A program made the translations under genes and the position numbers. This document shows, piece by piece, positions 16,525 to 25,473 of a stretch of 61,113 bases of DNA (positions are counted from its first letter, which is position 1; every line of letters starts with the position of its first letter). This stretch comes from Deltaproteobacteria bacterium (GTDB lineage: Bacteria > Desulfobacterota > Syntrophobacteria > Syntrophobacterales > Syntrophobacteraceae), in assembly GCA_021813685.1 (NCBI GenBank), contig JAKAJS010000197.1, positions 1 to 61,113 on the forward strand, given 5' to 3'. Below the pieces are notes generated by a model. It did no database searches. It was not told the DNA's origin and saw only the letters and a list, made by a program, of their open reading frames with translations.

Positions 16525-17388
16525 TCACTTACCTGCCGTAGGGACGACAAGTGATCTCAGCACCCGCAGGTTTTCCATATCTTCTTTCAGATCTTTTCCT
16601 TTCGGAGTCTCCAGGACCATCGGGTGGCGCCCGAACCGCGGATCGTTTACGAGCAGTCGAAATCCTTCGAGGCCGATGTTGCCTTTTCCGATGTGTTCAT
16701 GTCTGTCGACGCGCGAGCCTGCCTCGCGCTTTGAATCGTTTAGATGAAAAAACCTGAGGCTGTCGAGACCGATTTGTGCGTCGAATTTTTCGAAAGTGAG
16801 GCTGTAGGCTCTTTCGCCCCGAATGTCGTAGCCGGCGGCAAAGCCGTGGGCGGTGTCGTAGCAGACCCCCATCGTGCTTCCGAAGGAGGAAGTCTGCAAA
16901 ACGAAGGCGAGTTCCTCGAAGCTCGACCCAAGGCTCGATCCCTGCCCGGCGGTATTTTCGATGAGAACCGAGACCGATTCGACACGAGAGATCTCGATGG
17001 CAAGATCGAGATTTTCCACCAGCCGTGCGAGTCCGCGCTCGATCCCCTCGCCCCCGTGCGCTCCCGGGTGCATCACCAGGTAGGCGATTCCAAGCTCTTC
17101 GCACCGTCTCAGTTCTTCGGCAAAAGCTGCCACCGACTGCTGTCGTATCCGTTCATCCGCGGCGGCAAGATTTATCAGGTACGAGTCGTGGGCGGCAATG
17201 GGAGGCCTTCCGCTTTCCAGCCATCGCGACCTGAAAAGCGCGATCCCTTCGGCACCGAGATTTCCCGCACGCCACTGACGCTGGTTCGCAGTAAAGATCT
17301 GGAGGGCTTTCCCCCCGATTTTTTCCATCCGGTCGAAGGCGAGGTGAATCCCGCCGGCGATGGACGTATGGGCGCCGAAGTAAGGCAT
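16525..17388 (-). CDS. nfo: Endonuclease IV (AP endonuclease)
   Basis: 287 residues, the usual Nfo length. The enzyme cleaves DNA 5' of abasic sites using three metals. Visible motifs: GAHTSIAGGI at the start, AHDSYLINLA, YLVMHPGAH, VLIENTAGQGSSLG, VCYDTAHGFAAGYD, FHLNDSKREAGSRVDRHEHI with GKGNIG, and the final MVLETPKG, together giving the expected His, Glu and Asp metal ligands. The frame starts at ATG 17388. It is transcribed in the same direction as the CheB-CheR gene, 138 bp ahead of that gene's ATG, so readthrough is possible but no functional link is apparent. Confidence 0.95.
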   Translation of the reverse strand: MPYFGAHTSIAGGIHLAFDRMEKIGGKALQIFTANQRQWRAGNLGAEGIALFRSRWLESGRPPIAAHDSYLINLAAADERIRQQSVAAFAEELRRCEELGIAYLVMHPGAHGGEGIERGLARLVENLDLAIEISRVESVSVLIENTAGQGSSLGSSFEELAFVLQTSSFGSTMGVCYDTAHGFAAGYDIRGERAYSLTFEKFDAQIGLDSLRFFHLNDSKREAGSRVDRHEHIGKGNIGLEGFRLLVNDPRFGRHPMVLETPKGKDLKEDMENLRVLRSLVVPTAGK

Positions 17389-17436
17389 CTAGAGATCTTC
17401 CTTTCCGATCTGAGAGCAGAATCCACCGTAGCGGCA

Positions 17437-17572
17437 TCCATCCGGAAACTCTGGAGCGCGATTCGAGCCCAAGTCCCCCTTTGAAAAAGGGGGATTTAGG
17501 GGGATTTTATAAATAAATCAGTTGTATGCACCCTTGAAATCCCCCCCGCCCCCCTTTTGCAAAGGGGGGATT
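17437..17572. repeat. Composite palindromic repeat between nfo and purB
   Basis: The 328 bp between the genes contain no coding sequence. Positions 17437-17485 resemble the hairpin at 59925-59977: both have CCATCCGGAAAC, then GATTCGAGCCC or GATTCGAACCC, then GTCCCCCTTTG. From 17474 a second, longer inverted repeat follows: CCCCCTTTGAAAAAGGGGG with GGGGGATTTTATAAATAAATC on one side and AAATCCCCC and a CCCCCCTTTTGCAAAGGGGG hairpin on the other (to 17572). A related sequence ends the U32 gene near 21100. Confidence 0.7.
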
Positions 17573-17716
17573 ACAGCCCGACCCGGCTTCCTCTGCGCTC
17601 TCTACCGGCTCTGCGGTGAACCGTTCTTCACGCGTTTGCCTTTCGCCCGAATATACATTATTCTCCATTGTCGAAAATTCGGGCGACAAGTTCACAATAC
17701 CTCATGGGAGGATCGA

Positions 17717-19015
17717 ATGATAGATCGTTACAGCAATCCGGCAATGGCCCGCATCTGGACAATCGAAAACAAATACCGCAAGTGGCTCGATGTCGAGCTT
17801 GCGGTATGCGAGATTCTTTGCGAAAGGGGTGCCATCCCGCCGGACGACTTCCAGGCAATCAGGGAAAAGGCCAATTTCGACGTCGTAAGGATCGATGAAA
17901 TCGAGCGGGAGACCCAGCACGACATCATAGCGTTTCTCACCTGCGTGGCGGAATATGTTGGTCCGCCGTCGCGCTTCATCCATGAGGGACTCACCTCCTC
18001 GGACGTTTTGGATACCTCCTTCGGACTCCTTCTGACCGAAGCCGCGGACCTCCTTCTCGAAGACATCGACAAGCTGCTTGCCGTATTGAGAAAGAGGGCG
18101 TTTGAGTTCAAGGATGCCGTGCAGATGGGGCGCTCGCACAACATCCATGCCGAGCCCATAACCTTCGGGTTGAAACTGGCCATCTGGTATTCGGAGATGG
18201 AGCGCAACCGGGAACGGCTGCTGCAGGCCCGGGAAACGATTCGAGTGGGAAAGATTTCCGGCGCTGTGGGCACCTTCGCAAATACCGCCCCTGAAATCGA
18301 GGAGGCGGTCTGCAAGCGCCTCGGGCTCAAAAATGCCGCCGTAAGCACCCAGATCATTCAGCGCGACCGCCATGCGCAGTTTTTTTCGACCCTTGCCATA
18401 ATCGGCTGCTCGATCGAAAAGATCGCCACCCAGATCCGGCTGCTCCAGCACACGGAGATCCGAGAGGTGGAAGAGTATTTTTCGCCCGGCCAAAAAGGGT
18501 CCTCGGCGATGCCGCACAAGAGAAACCCGATCTCCTCGGAAAACCTCTCGGGGCTTGCCCGCGTGCTTCGCGGGAACGCCATGGCTGCCATGGAAAACGT
18601 CGCCCTGTGGCACGAGCGGGACATCAGCCACTCCTCGGTCGAACGCGTTATCGGCCCGGATTCGACGATACTTCTCGACTACATGCTGGTGCGTCTCACC
18701 AGAGTCGTCGAGCGTCTCGTAGCTTTTCCCGATAACATGAAACGCAACATGGCGGCTTCCGGCAATCTTTTCTTTTCCCAGCAGGTATTGCTTGCCCTCA
18801 TCCAGAAGGGGGTAAGCCGCGAAGATGCCTACCGGCTGGTCCAGCAAAACGCCATGGAGGTCTGGGCAGATCGCGGGGATCTTAAGGAACGGCTTAAAAC
18901 CGACAGCCGCGTGACCGACCTGCTGAACGCACAGGAAATCGACTCGATATTCGATCTTGGCTATCATTTGAAAAATGTCGATGTGATATTCCAGCGGGTC
19001 TTCGGGGAGAAATAA
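17717..19015 (+). CDS. purB: Adenylosuccinate lyase
   Basis: 432 residues. It catalyses two fumarate-releasing steps of purine synthesis (SAICAR to AICAR and adenylosuccinate to AMP). Seen: the N-terminal [20 protein letters not shown] typical of the short bacterial Pur[41 protein letters not shown] with the catalytic His, and the fumarase-superfamily signature [18 protein letters not shown] lies 6 nt before the ATG. The frame extends upstream of 17717 into the repeat but that part is not family-like. The next gene starts at the base after its stop codon. Confidence 0.95.
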   Translation: MIDRYSNPAMARIWTIENKYRKWLDVELAVCEILCERGAIPPDDFQAIREKANFDVVRIDEIERETQHDIIAFLTCVAEYVGPPSRFIHEGLTSSDVLDTSFGLLLTEAADLLLEDIDKLLAVLRKRAFEFKDAVQMGRSHNIHAEPITFGLKLAIWYSEMERNRERLLQARETIRVGKISGAVGTFANTAPEIEEAVCKRLGLKNAAVSTQIIQRDRHAQFFSTLAIIGCSIEKIATQIRLLQHTEIREVEEYFSPGQKGSSAMPHKRNPISSENLSGLARVLRGNAMAAMENVALWHERDISHSSVERVIGPDSTILLDYMLVRLTRVVERLVAFPDNMKRNMAASGNLFFSQQVLLALIQKGVSREDAYRLVQQNAMEVWADRGDLKERLKTDSRVTDLLNAQEIDSIFDLGYHLKNVDVIFQRVFGEK

Positions 19016-21136
19016 GTGAGTCGAAAACCCGAACTGCTCGCCCCCGCGGGAAATGTGGAATCCTTTTTCGCAGCCGTAGAAAACGGCGCCGACGCGGTTT
19101 ACCTCGGCCTCAAAAAATTCAGCGCCAGGGCTACGGCGTCCAATTTTACCCCGGGCGAGCTGCAAACGATCCTCCCCTTTGCCCATAAGCGGGGAGTGCG
19201 CGTCTACACGGCCGTCAACAGCCAGGTCGCTTCCGGCGAACTCTCGGAACTGGTCGATACGCTCGATGCTCTCGCATCGGTTGGCCCGGATGCGGTGATC
19301 GCCCAGGATGCAGCCGTTTTCCATCTTGTTCGGCGCCGATTCCCCGGCTTGAAGCTCCATGCGGGCACCCTTGCCGCCGCCATGAATTCGGCGGGTGTAA
19401 AAACCCTCCAGGCGATGGGCGCCTCCCGCGTGGTGCTCGCCCGCGAGTTGAGCCTCGAGGAGGTGGAAAAAATTTACGAAAACACCCGGGCCGATCTCGA
19501 GGTGTTCATTCACGGCGCGCTTTGCTACTCCTACTCGGGGCTGTGCCTGGCCAGCAGCTTTCGCGGAGGCCGTAGCGGCCTTCGCGGCGAGTGCGTCCAG
19601 CCCTGCCGCCTCCAGTTTCGCCAAGGCAATAAGGAGGGGTTTTTTCTTTCGTGCGGCGATCTTTGCGCACTGCCGCTCATGGTGAGGCTCAAGGCCGCGC
19701 CGGTCGCAGCGCTTAAAATTGAAGGCCGCATGAAACCCGCCTCCTGGGTCGCCGCCGTCGTAAAGGCCTATCGGCTCGTCTTGGATGCCCGTTCGCCCGA
19801 GGAGGAAAAAAACGCCCTGGCCGAAGCCGGGGAGTTGCTTGCGCTGAACCCGTCGAGGCGACTGAGTTCCGGATGCCTGGGCAGGGCAGGCGCATCGGAA
19901 ATTCTCTCGCCTCACCGCTCCGGGTCAAACGGCCTGTGGTCTGCCACGGTAAAATCGGTTTCCGAAACGCGCGTTCTCCTCGATTTGCGCCGCCCGCTTG
20001 CAACCGGTGACCGGCTTCGCCCCGAATCCTCGTCGGGAAAAGAGGAGGAGGCCTTTACCGTTTTGCAACTTTTCGACACTTCCGGAAACTCCATGCAATC
20101 GGCTCAGGCGGGAACCCGTGCATACCTTTCCTGCTCCAAGCCCCTGAAATCCGGCGAAAGACTCTTTAAGCTCGGAACAAAAACCGAACCCGCCGCAGCG
20201 ATCTGGAAAAAGATAAAAGATGAAGCGGGGGCCGGTGCGGGCATAAAACGCGGCCGCTCCAGAAAGCGGGAAATCCTGGAAGAGTATGAACGTCCCGCAG
20301 ATTCGGGCACACGGGAAGAAGAGGCACTCCTGGTCAGGGTGAACTCGCCGGGAGATCTGGGGCAGGCGATGCAATCTTCTGCGGCTATGGTGTTTCTCGA
20401 CGCGACCAAGGCCAATCTCGAACGGATCGCCAAGCAGAGGTTTTCTGCCTCGCTCATGAAAAAAGTGGGCTTCTCCCTGCCCCCCGTTCTTCTCGAAAAG
20501 GACATGGATTATTTCCGGGCGGCTGTGGGGTGGTTCATAAAGAAAGGTTTTCTGCTCTGGGAACTGAACAACTGGGGACATTTCGACCTGGTGGGAAAGG
20601 GCAGGGGCCTTCGCCTCGTCGCCGGCTCGCGGCTTAACCTGAGAAACAGCGCGGCTTTTGCACAGGCCTTCGACATGGGGTGCGAATCGGCGGTCCTCTC
20701 ACTCGAAGTCACGAGGGAGGAACTGGCTGCACTGGCGGCGCTCAAACTCCGCTCCCGCCTCGCGGTGACGGTCTACTCCTTTCCGCCCCTCTTTACCTCG
20801 TGCCTCGTTCCGCCCGTGTATACGGAGCGTCCGCTGCTCAGCCCCCGAAAAGAGGTCTACTACGCGACGACCAAGGCCGGTCGGGCTGAAATTTACGCCG
20901 ACCGGCCCGTAAGCTGGTTCGAACATCTCCCGGATCTGAGGGCCATGGGCTATCGACGGTTCCTGGTCGATGCGGCGGAAGGCCCCGCCCGCCGACCGGG
21001 TCTTGCCGAAATCCTAAAAGGGTTTGCCGTCTCGAAAACCCGCTGCGACTACTCGCTTTTCAACTTCGAGCGAAGAGCTGTCAGTGACCCGGACCGGCTC
21101 CCACCCCTTTCCCAAAGGGGGAAGGGGGGATTGTAA
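19016..21136 (+). CDS. U32-family peptidase/RNA-modification-type protein
   Basis: 706 residues starting at a GTG immediately after the purB stop. The N-terminal 300 residues carry the U32 hallmarks: ELLAPAGNVESFFAAVENGA, VYLGLKKFSARA, and EVFIHGALCYSYSGLCLASS followed by GECVQPCRL with the conserved cysteines. Members such as RlhA and TrhP act in tRNA or rRNA hydroxylation rather than proteolysis, so the peptidase label is historical. A long variable middle and a C-terminal beta/alpha region follow, giving the long form of the family. The last 14 codons (after FNFERRAVSD) are contributed by a CCCCTTTCCCAAAGGGGG repeat, which probably replaced the original stop. Confidence 0.88.
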   Translation: MSRKPELLAPAGNVESFFAAVENGADAVYLGLKKFSARATASNFTPGELQTILPFAHKRGVRVYTAVNSQVASGELSELVDTLDALASVGPDAVIAQDAAVFHLVRRRFPGLKLHAGTLAAAMNSAGVKTLQAMGASRVVLARELSLEEVEKIYENTRADLEVFIHGALCYSYSGLCLASSFRGGRSGLRGECVQPCRLQFRQGNKEGFFLSCGDLCALPLMVRLKAAPVAALKIEGRMKPASWVAAVVKAYRLVLDARSPEEEKNALAEAGELLALNPSRRLSSGCLGRAGASEILSPHRSGSNGLWSATVKSVSETRVLLDLRRPLATGDRLRPESSSGKEEEAFTVLQLFDTSGNSMQSAQAGTRAYLSCSKPLKSGERLFKLGTKTEPAAAIWKKIKDEAGAGAGIKRGRSRKREILEEYERPADSGTREEEALLVRVNSPGDLGQAMQSSAAMVFLDATKANLERIAKQRFSASLMKKVGFSLPPVLLEKDMDYFRAAVGWFIKKGFLLWELNNWGHFDLVGKGRGLRLVAGSRLNLRNSAAFAQAFDMGCESAVLSLEVTREELAALAALKLRSRLAVTVYSFPPLFTSCLVPPVYTERPLLSPRKEVYYATTKAGRAEIYADRPVSWFEHLPDLRAMGYRRFLVDAAEGPARRPGLAEILKGFAVSKTRCDYSLFNFERRAVSDPDRLPPLSQRGKGGL

Positions 21137-21153
21137 TCTGATTGATTTACTTT
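21098..21153. repeat. G/C-run palindromic repeat at the U32 gene end
   Basis: CCCCTTTCCCAAAGGGGGAAGGGGGGATT followed by an ATCTGATTGATTTAC segment. It resembles the 17474-17572 repeat (CCCCCTTTG hairpin plus an AAATCAG stretch in inverse order). It overlaps the last codons of the U32 gene and may act as its terminator. Confidence 0.6.
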
Positions 21154-21190
21154 CATAATCTCCCAATTATAGAAAGCGCATGGGAGCCCA

Positions 21191-21721
21191 TTACGCCGCC
21201 TTGTCTCGAACCTTCTCCAGCATCTTGAGACACGCTTCAACAAAAGCGGGAATGTCGGAAGGTTGCCTGCTCGTAACCAGGTTCCCGTCCACGACTACCT
21301 CTTTATCTTCAAACTCCGCTCCCGCATATTTGATATCGCAGGTAAGCGATTTCCACCCGGTAGCCTTGCGCCCTTCGAGTTTACCGGCCGATATGAGCAA
21401 CTGGGGGCCATGGCAGATGGCGAAAACCGGTTTTTCACTTTCCATGAAATGTTTGACAAAACGTATCGGACCCTTGTGCGCCCGCAAATTATCCGGCGAA
21501 TACCCTCCGGGGATGAGCAGCGCGTCGAAGTCGTCCGGATTGGCGGCGTCGACTTCCATATCTATTCGCACCGGCGTGTTCTGCTTTTTGCCCGTTACTA
21601 TCTCGTCCTTCTTTAAACCCAGGTGGACCAGATCAAACCCGGCCTGTTTGAAAGCCTGAGCGGGCTGGCTGTACTCGGAGTCCTCGAAATCTTTGCCGAT
21701 CAAAACCGCAATCTTGGTCAT
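21191..21721 (-). CDS. DJ-1/PfpI-family protein
   Basis: 176 residues of the class I glutamine amidotransferase-like superfamily, PfpI branch. The nucleophile elbow is FAICHGPQLL with Cys103; the acidic partner is in LIGKDFEDSEY; ALLIPGGYSPDNLR is the usual glycine-rich segment. PfpI-like proteins have been described as intracellular peptidases, deglycases or chaperones; the sequence does not decide. An AGGAGG precedes the ATG by 7 nt. It is transcribed alone, away from the ABC transporter by 101 bp on the same strand. Confidence 0.9.
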   Translation of the reverse strand: MTKIAVLIGKDFEDSEYSQPAQAFKQAGFDLVHLGLKKDEIVTGKKQNTPVRIDMEVDAANPDDFDALLIPGGYSPDNLRAHKGPIRFVKHFMESEKPVFAICHGPQLLISAGKLEGRKATGWKSLTCDIKYAGAEFEDKEVVVDGNLVTSRQPSDIPAFVEACLKMLEKVRDKAA

Positions 21722-21822
21722 CGTTTTCCTCCTGAATTCCGTATCTTACATTTAAATATCCGACGTCGCGGAGGAATTTTCAAGAGGCGGGAGCCAAGTC
21801 TGCGTCTGGTACTCCGGGAACC

Positions 21823-22617
21823 TCAACTGATGAGTCTTTTGCGCATCACCATCAGGGCGACGGGGAAAAGCAGGACGAAAAGGGCCGTGATGTAGAGGAC
21901 GCTCCAGGCGAGATCGGGCGCGGATTTTCCCAGAAAAAAAGCGCGGCAGAGGTTTACGAGATGCGTAAGAGGAAGAGCGAGGGCAAGTTTTTGCGCCCAG
22001 CCGGGAAGGGTGGAAACGGGGAAAAAAGTCCCGCTGAACAAAAACATCGGGGTGATAAAAAGAAAGATCGGAAGGTTGAACATATCGATAGACGGCACGA
22101 TGCCCGTAAAAATCATTCCTATGGTCCCAAAGGCCAGCCCGCCCAGGAAGGAAAGCGGCAGGACCAGAAGTCCCTGTGGAAATTGGACCAGTCCGAAGCA
22201 GCTTATCACGATCAGCATAATCGCTGTGGCAATGACCGATTTTGTTGCGCCCCAGAGGATTTCCCCTGCGATGATGTCTTCCAGAGAAAGCGGGGTGGCG
22301 AGCATGGCATCGAAGGTCTTCTGGTAATACATGCGGACAAAGGATGTATAGGTGTTTTCGAAAAAGGCGTTGTACATGATGGTTATGGCGACAAGAGCCG
22401 GGGCGATAAAGAGCACATAGGACACGGGCGCCCCCTGGTAGTTCACCTGTTTTATGAGAACTCCGAGGCCAATTCCGAAAGCCGCCAGGTATAGGATGGG
22501 TTCGAAAAGCGGTACCAGAAAGTTTATGAACCAGATCTTGCGGTAGACCACAAAGTTGCGGCTCCAGACGCGAATAAGCCGCCAGGAGAGATTTCCGATG
22601 CGAAGCCTGTCGATCAT
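21823..22617 (-). CDS. ABC-2-type transporter permease (NodJ-like)
   Basis: 264 residues with six hydrophobic segments (for example NFLVPLFEPILYLAAFGIGL, SYVLFIAPALVAITIMYNAF, LPLSFLGGLAFGTIGMIFTG). The sequence around YTSFVRMYYQKTFDAMLATP is typical of ABC-2 permeases of the NodJ/DRA group, which export polysaccharide-like or lipid substrates or drugs. Its ATG overlaps the stop of the ATPase gene (ATGA), so the two form an operon with the ATPase first. The substrate cannot be inferred. Confidence 0.87.
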   Translation of the reverse strand: MIDRLRIGNLSWRLIRVWSRNFVVYRKIWFINFLVPLFEPILYLAAFGIGLGVLIKQVNYQGAPVSYVLFIAPALVAITIMYNAFFENTYTSFVRMYYQKTFDAMLATPLSLEDIIAGEILWGATKSVIATAIMLIVISCFGLVQFPQGLLVLPLSFLGGLAFGTIGMIFTGIVPSIDMFNLPIFLFITPMFLFSGTFFPVSTLPGWAQKLALALPLTHLVNLCRAFFLGKSAPDLAWSVLYITALFVLLFPVALMVMRKRLIS

Positions 22618-23537
22618 TCCCGAAGCTCCCTTCCCGTGAGTCGCAGGAAAACGTCTTCGAGGGTGGCCAGCCTCTTAATGCACCGGTCCTTGCAAAGCCG
22701 TTCCCCGATTAGGTCGAAAAGCCCGTCGCCCTCAACTCCGTAGAGGATGATTCTGCGGTCCAGGACATCGTTCAGGAAGCCGTGGCCATTTACGAATTCC
22801 CTCACCTCGTCATCGGGGTCCTCAATTTCCACTACGTAGTCGCCCGCATGGGAGTGGATGAGCTCTGCGGGCTTTCCTTCCACGAGAATCTTGCCGTGGT
22901 CCATCAGGATCAGCCTGTCGCAAAGCCGTGACGCCTCGTCCATGTAATGGGTGGTGAGAAGAATCGAAATGCCGTTTGCCTGAAGCAGTTCCAGCCTTTC
23001 CCACAACTGGTGCCGCGCCTGGGGATCGAGGCCGGTCGTGGGTTCGTCGAGAATGATAAGCTCCGGATTGTTTATAAGCGCTCGTGCCAGCACGAGCCTT
23101 CGCACCATCCCTCCCGAAAGGCTCGTTACCTTGTCGTCCTTTCGGCTCTCAAGGGCTATGAACTTGAGCAGTTGCAGCGATCGATCCCTCGCCTCTTTTC
23201 GCCTAAGATCGAAATAGCGTGCGAATACTTCCAGGTTCTGGAGTACGGTAAGATCCGGGTCGAGGTTGTTATCCTGCTGGCAGACGCCGATTTTGGCCCG
23301 TATCCGACGCCACCGGGTCTTGATATCCAGGCCGAAGACTTCGAGCCTGCCGGAGCTGATCGGAGAAAACCCGTAGACCATCCGTATGGTGGATGTCTTT
23401 CCGGCGCCGTTGGGGCCAAGAAGCCCCAGGCATTCGCCCGGCGAAAGAGTAAAGGAGACGTCGTCGACAGCCCGCAGATTCCCGAATTTCTTCACCAGGT
23501 TCGCAGCACGGATTACATGTCTGTTGTCGTTGTTCAT
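22614..23537 (-). CDS. ABC transporter ATP-binding protein (NodI-like)
   Basis: 307 residues. Walker A is GLLGPNGAGKTSTIRM, the signature is SLSGGMVRRLVLARAL, Walker B is LIILDEPTTGLDPQARHQLW, and the H-loop is ILLTTHYMDEA. Length and the C-terminal 80-residue regulatory part fit the DrrA/NodI group that drives ABC-2 permeases. It is the first gene of a two-gene exporter operon with the permease at 21823-22617. A 245-bp region upstream contains a purine-rich repeat and no coding sequence. Confidence 0.92.
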   Translation of the reverse strand: MNNDNRHVIRAANLVKKFGNLRAVDDVSFTLSPGECLGLLGPNGAGKTSTIRMVYGFSPISSGRLEVFGLDIKTRWRRIRAKIGVCQQDNNLDPDLTVLQNLEVFARYFDLRRKEARDRSLQLLKFIALESRKDDKVTSLSGGMVRRLVLARALINNPELIILDEPTTGLDPQARHQLWERLELLQANGISILLTTHYMDEASRLCDRLILMDHGKILVEGKPAELIHSHAGDYVVEIEDPDDEVREFVNGHGFLNDVLDRRIILYGVEGDGLFDLIGERLCKDRCIKRLATLEDVFLRLTGRELRE

Positions 23538-23582
23538 TCACGCAGAATAAATTGTAATGCGATGAAGCTCAACTGAAAAAAA

Positions 23583-23612
23583 CGGAAGCAGGAAGCGGGA
23601 AGCAGGAAGCGC
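23583..23612 (+). repeat. GGAAGC purine-rich repeat
   Basis: Consecutive GGAAGCAGGAAGCGGGAAGC-type units. An inverted relative lies at 25976-26010, so the two bracket the segment holding the OYE, Uma2 and dCMP deaminase genes. Just downstream, TTGGGG and CCCCAA arms enclose a 13-nt spacer (about 23618-23643). Confidence 0.6.
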
Positions 23613-23782
23613 GCGTGTTGGGGGTCGCTGCGCTCACCCCAACTTTGTGCAAGACAAACCGGCCACGAAAAAAACACCAGCAAGGCCTCGGGTGGCTCCG
23701 GTTGAGTGCGCTTGACGGCCATGCTTTGAAGATGTTACTGGTGAGGCTGGATTGAGTTCAGTAAAAAAGGAGGGTCGGCAAT

Positions 23783-24892
23783 ATGAGCGGTGTTTTTGAA
23801 AGTGGTGAGATTTCGGGAATGCGTCTTTCCAACCGGTTCGTCAGGTCGGCGACCTGGGAGGGGTTGGCTTCTGAAGAGGGCGCCGTTACGCCCGCGCTCA
23901 TCGAGACGATGCGCCGACTGGCAAACGGGGGCGTGGGGCTGATAATCAGCGGGCATGCCTATGTGAGCCCCGAAGGGAAGGCCGGTCCCTGGCAGCTGGG
24001 AGTCTACGGCGACGAACTGGTTTCCGGACTTAAAACGATGTCGGAGGCAGTCCACGACGTGGGTGGAAAAATCGTGATGCAGCTCGCGCATGCCGGCCGG
24101 TTTGCACCCAAAGCGCTCACCGGATGCCCCCCTCTTGTGGTCTCCGATTTCGAGGGGCTTTCCAAATCGCCGCGAACGGAGATTGCGTCCCAAGAGATCG
24201 AAAAACTCGTCAGGTCATTTGCCGATGCAGCGGCACGAGCCAAGGCGGCGGGCTTTGACGGGGTTCAGATTCACTCCGCCCACGGGTATCTTCTTAGCCA
24301 GTTTCTTTCTCCGATCTACAACCGGCGAAGCGACGAATACGGGGGAAGTGTCGAAAATCGCGCCCGAATTCACCTCGAAGTGCTGAGGGCGATTCGCAAC
24401 GCGGTCGGAGTGGATTTTCCTGTGCTGATGAAGCTAAACTGCCGCGATTTTGCTGAAAACGGGCTTAGCCTCGAGGATTCGGTTCAGGCCGCATCCCTTT
24501 TTGCCAGGGGAGGTCTCCACGCTATCGAGGTGAGCGGAGGCATGCTCGATGGCGGAAAACTATCGCCCAGCCGCCCGGGAATCGATTCGGAGGAAAAGGA
24601 GGCCTATTTTTCAGAGGAACTCAAAGCCTTCCGAAAAGCAGTCGATATCCCGTTGATCCTGGTTGGCGGCGTAAGGTCCCTGGAGGTTGCCGAGAGGCTT
24701 ACCCGCAGCGGACAGGCCGATTACATCTCGATGAGCCGCCCGTTTATATGGGAGCCGGATCTGGTGAACCGCTGGAAATCGGGAGATACCCGCCGGGCCA
24801 ACTGCCGCTCCGATAATCTTTGCTTCAAACCCGGCCTTGACGGCGAAGGGGTACAGTGTGTGACCGCGAAGCGGCTGCAGGCTAAAAACTGA
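23783..24892 (+). CDS. NADH:flavin oxidoreductase, Old Yellow Enzyme family
   Basis: 369 residues, a single TIM-barrel FMN domain without the fused iron-sulfur/pyridine nucleotide domain of 2,4-dienoyl-CoA reductase. Motifs: NRFVRSATWEGLASEEGAV, IVMQLAHAGR, GFDGVQIHSAHGYLLSQFLS with the substrate-binding His pair, YNRRSDEYGGSVENRAR, and ISMSRPFIWEP for phosphate binding. Three cysteines near the C-terminus (ANCRSDNLCFKP and VQCVT) recall the start of the FeS-binding part of the larger enzymes but a complete four-cysteine site is not visible. It reduces enones or related alkenes. AGGAGGG lies 9 nt before the ATG. Its stop overlaps the convergent Uma2 gene by 11 bp. Confidence 0.9.
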   Translation: MSGVFESGEISGMRLSNRFVRSATWEGLASEEGAVTPALIETMRRLANGGVGLIISGHAYVSPEGKAGPWQLGVYGDELVSGLKTMSEAVHDVGGKIVMQLAHAGRFAPKALTGCPPLVVSDFEGLSKSPRTEIASQEIEKLVRSFADAAARAKAAGFDGVQIHSAHGYLLSQFLSPIYNRRSDEYGGSVENRARIHLEVLRAIRNAVGVDFPVLMKLNCRDFAENGLSLEDSVQAASLFARGGLHAIEVSGGMLDGGKLSPSRPGIDSEEKEAYFSEELKAFRKAVDIPLILVGGVRSLEVAERLTRSGQADYISMSRPFIWEPDLVNRWKSGDTRRANCRSDNLCFKPGLDGEGVQCVTAKRLQAKN

Positions 24893-25367
24893 TCTCTATG
24901 CGTTCGGGGAACTCGGCGAAGAGTTCACTTTTCTGCAACTCTCCTTGAGGGGTGAAGAAGTGCATGGTACCGTCTTCATCGCAGAACCATACCTCTTTTG
25001 CCCCCGCTTCAAAATAGAGTTGTTTCTTTCCCTGTATTCTTTTGAGGCTGTTCGAGGGAGATTTTACTTCTACAACGACTTCGGGCGATCGGGCAAAAAG
25101 AGTAACGCGAAAACCGTGTTTTTTAAAGAAGGCGCTACTGCCCCATGCGACGTCGGCCACCTTCGTTCCCGCAGAAGTCTCAATGGGGCATTCGGGAAGG
25201 ACGTTGTCTTCTTCCCCCAGGCGATTGAACCATTTGATTATGCGCCCCTGGTAGAGTCCGTGCGTGCCCGTTGCCGGCGTCATCACGATTTCACCCCACT
25301 CATTTGTCTCGATCTTGAAGGGCAGATCCTGAAGGCTTGGATGTTCGATCACTTCACGCCATTGCAT
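24882..25367 (-). CDS. Uma2-family (DUF820) restriction-endonuclease-like protein
   Basis: 161 residues. The PD-(D/E)xK fold is visible as VADVAWGSSAFFKKHGF, then PEVVVEVKSPSNSLKRIQGK (the E-x-K core) and YFEAGAKEVWFCDEDG. Uma2 proteins are abundant in cyanobacteria and some anaerobes and are often linked with mobile elements; their biological role is unclear. GGAGG lies 5 nt before the ATG. The gene stands alone between convergent and same-strand neighbours. Confidence 0.87.
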   Translation of the reverse strand: MQWREVIEHPSLQDLPFKIETNEWGEIVMTPATGTHGLYQGRIIKWFNRLGEEDNVLPECPIETSAGTKVADVAWGSSAFFKKHGFRVTLFARSPEVVVEVKSPSNSLKRIQGKKQLYFEAGAKEVWFCDEDGTMHFFTPQGELQKSELFAEFPERIEISF

Positions 25368-25473
25368 ATGCGCCTCCTTCCGTGCGAACAGCCCCGCGGA
25401 ACCCGAAGTGGGGAGTTCCCGTTTCCCCTACTATAGGAGTTGCCGACCGATCTGCCAATGCGGAGGAACTCTC

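Noticed and set aside
17702-19915. A 737-codon minus-strand frame opposite purB and the U32 gene
   Set aside because: It has no recognisable domains, is low-complexity in appearance and covers two well-identified genes on the other strand; a GC-driven shadow.
24800-24892. An iron-sulfur site at the C-terminus of the OYE homologue
   Set aside because: Only three cysteines are found and the spacing does not match the four-cysteine site of 2,4-dienoyl-CoA reductase.
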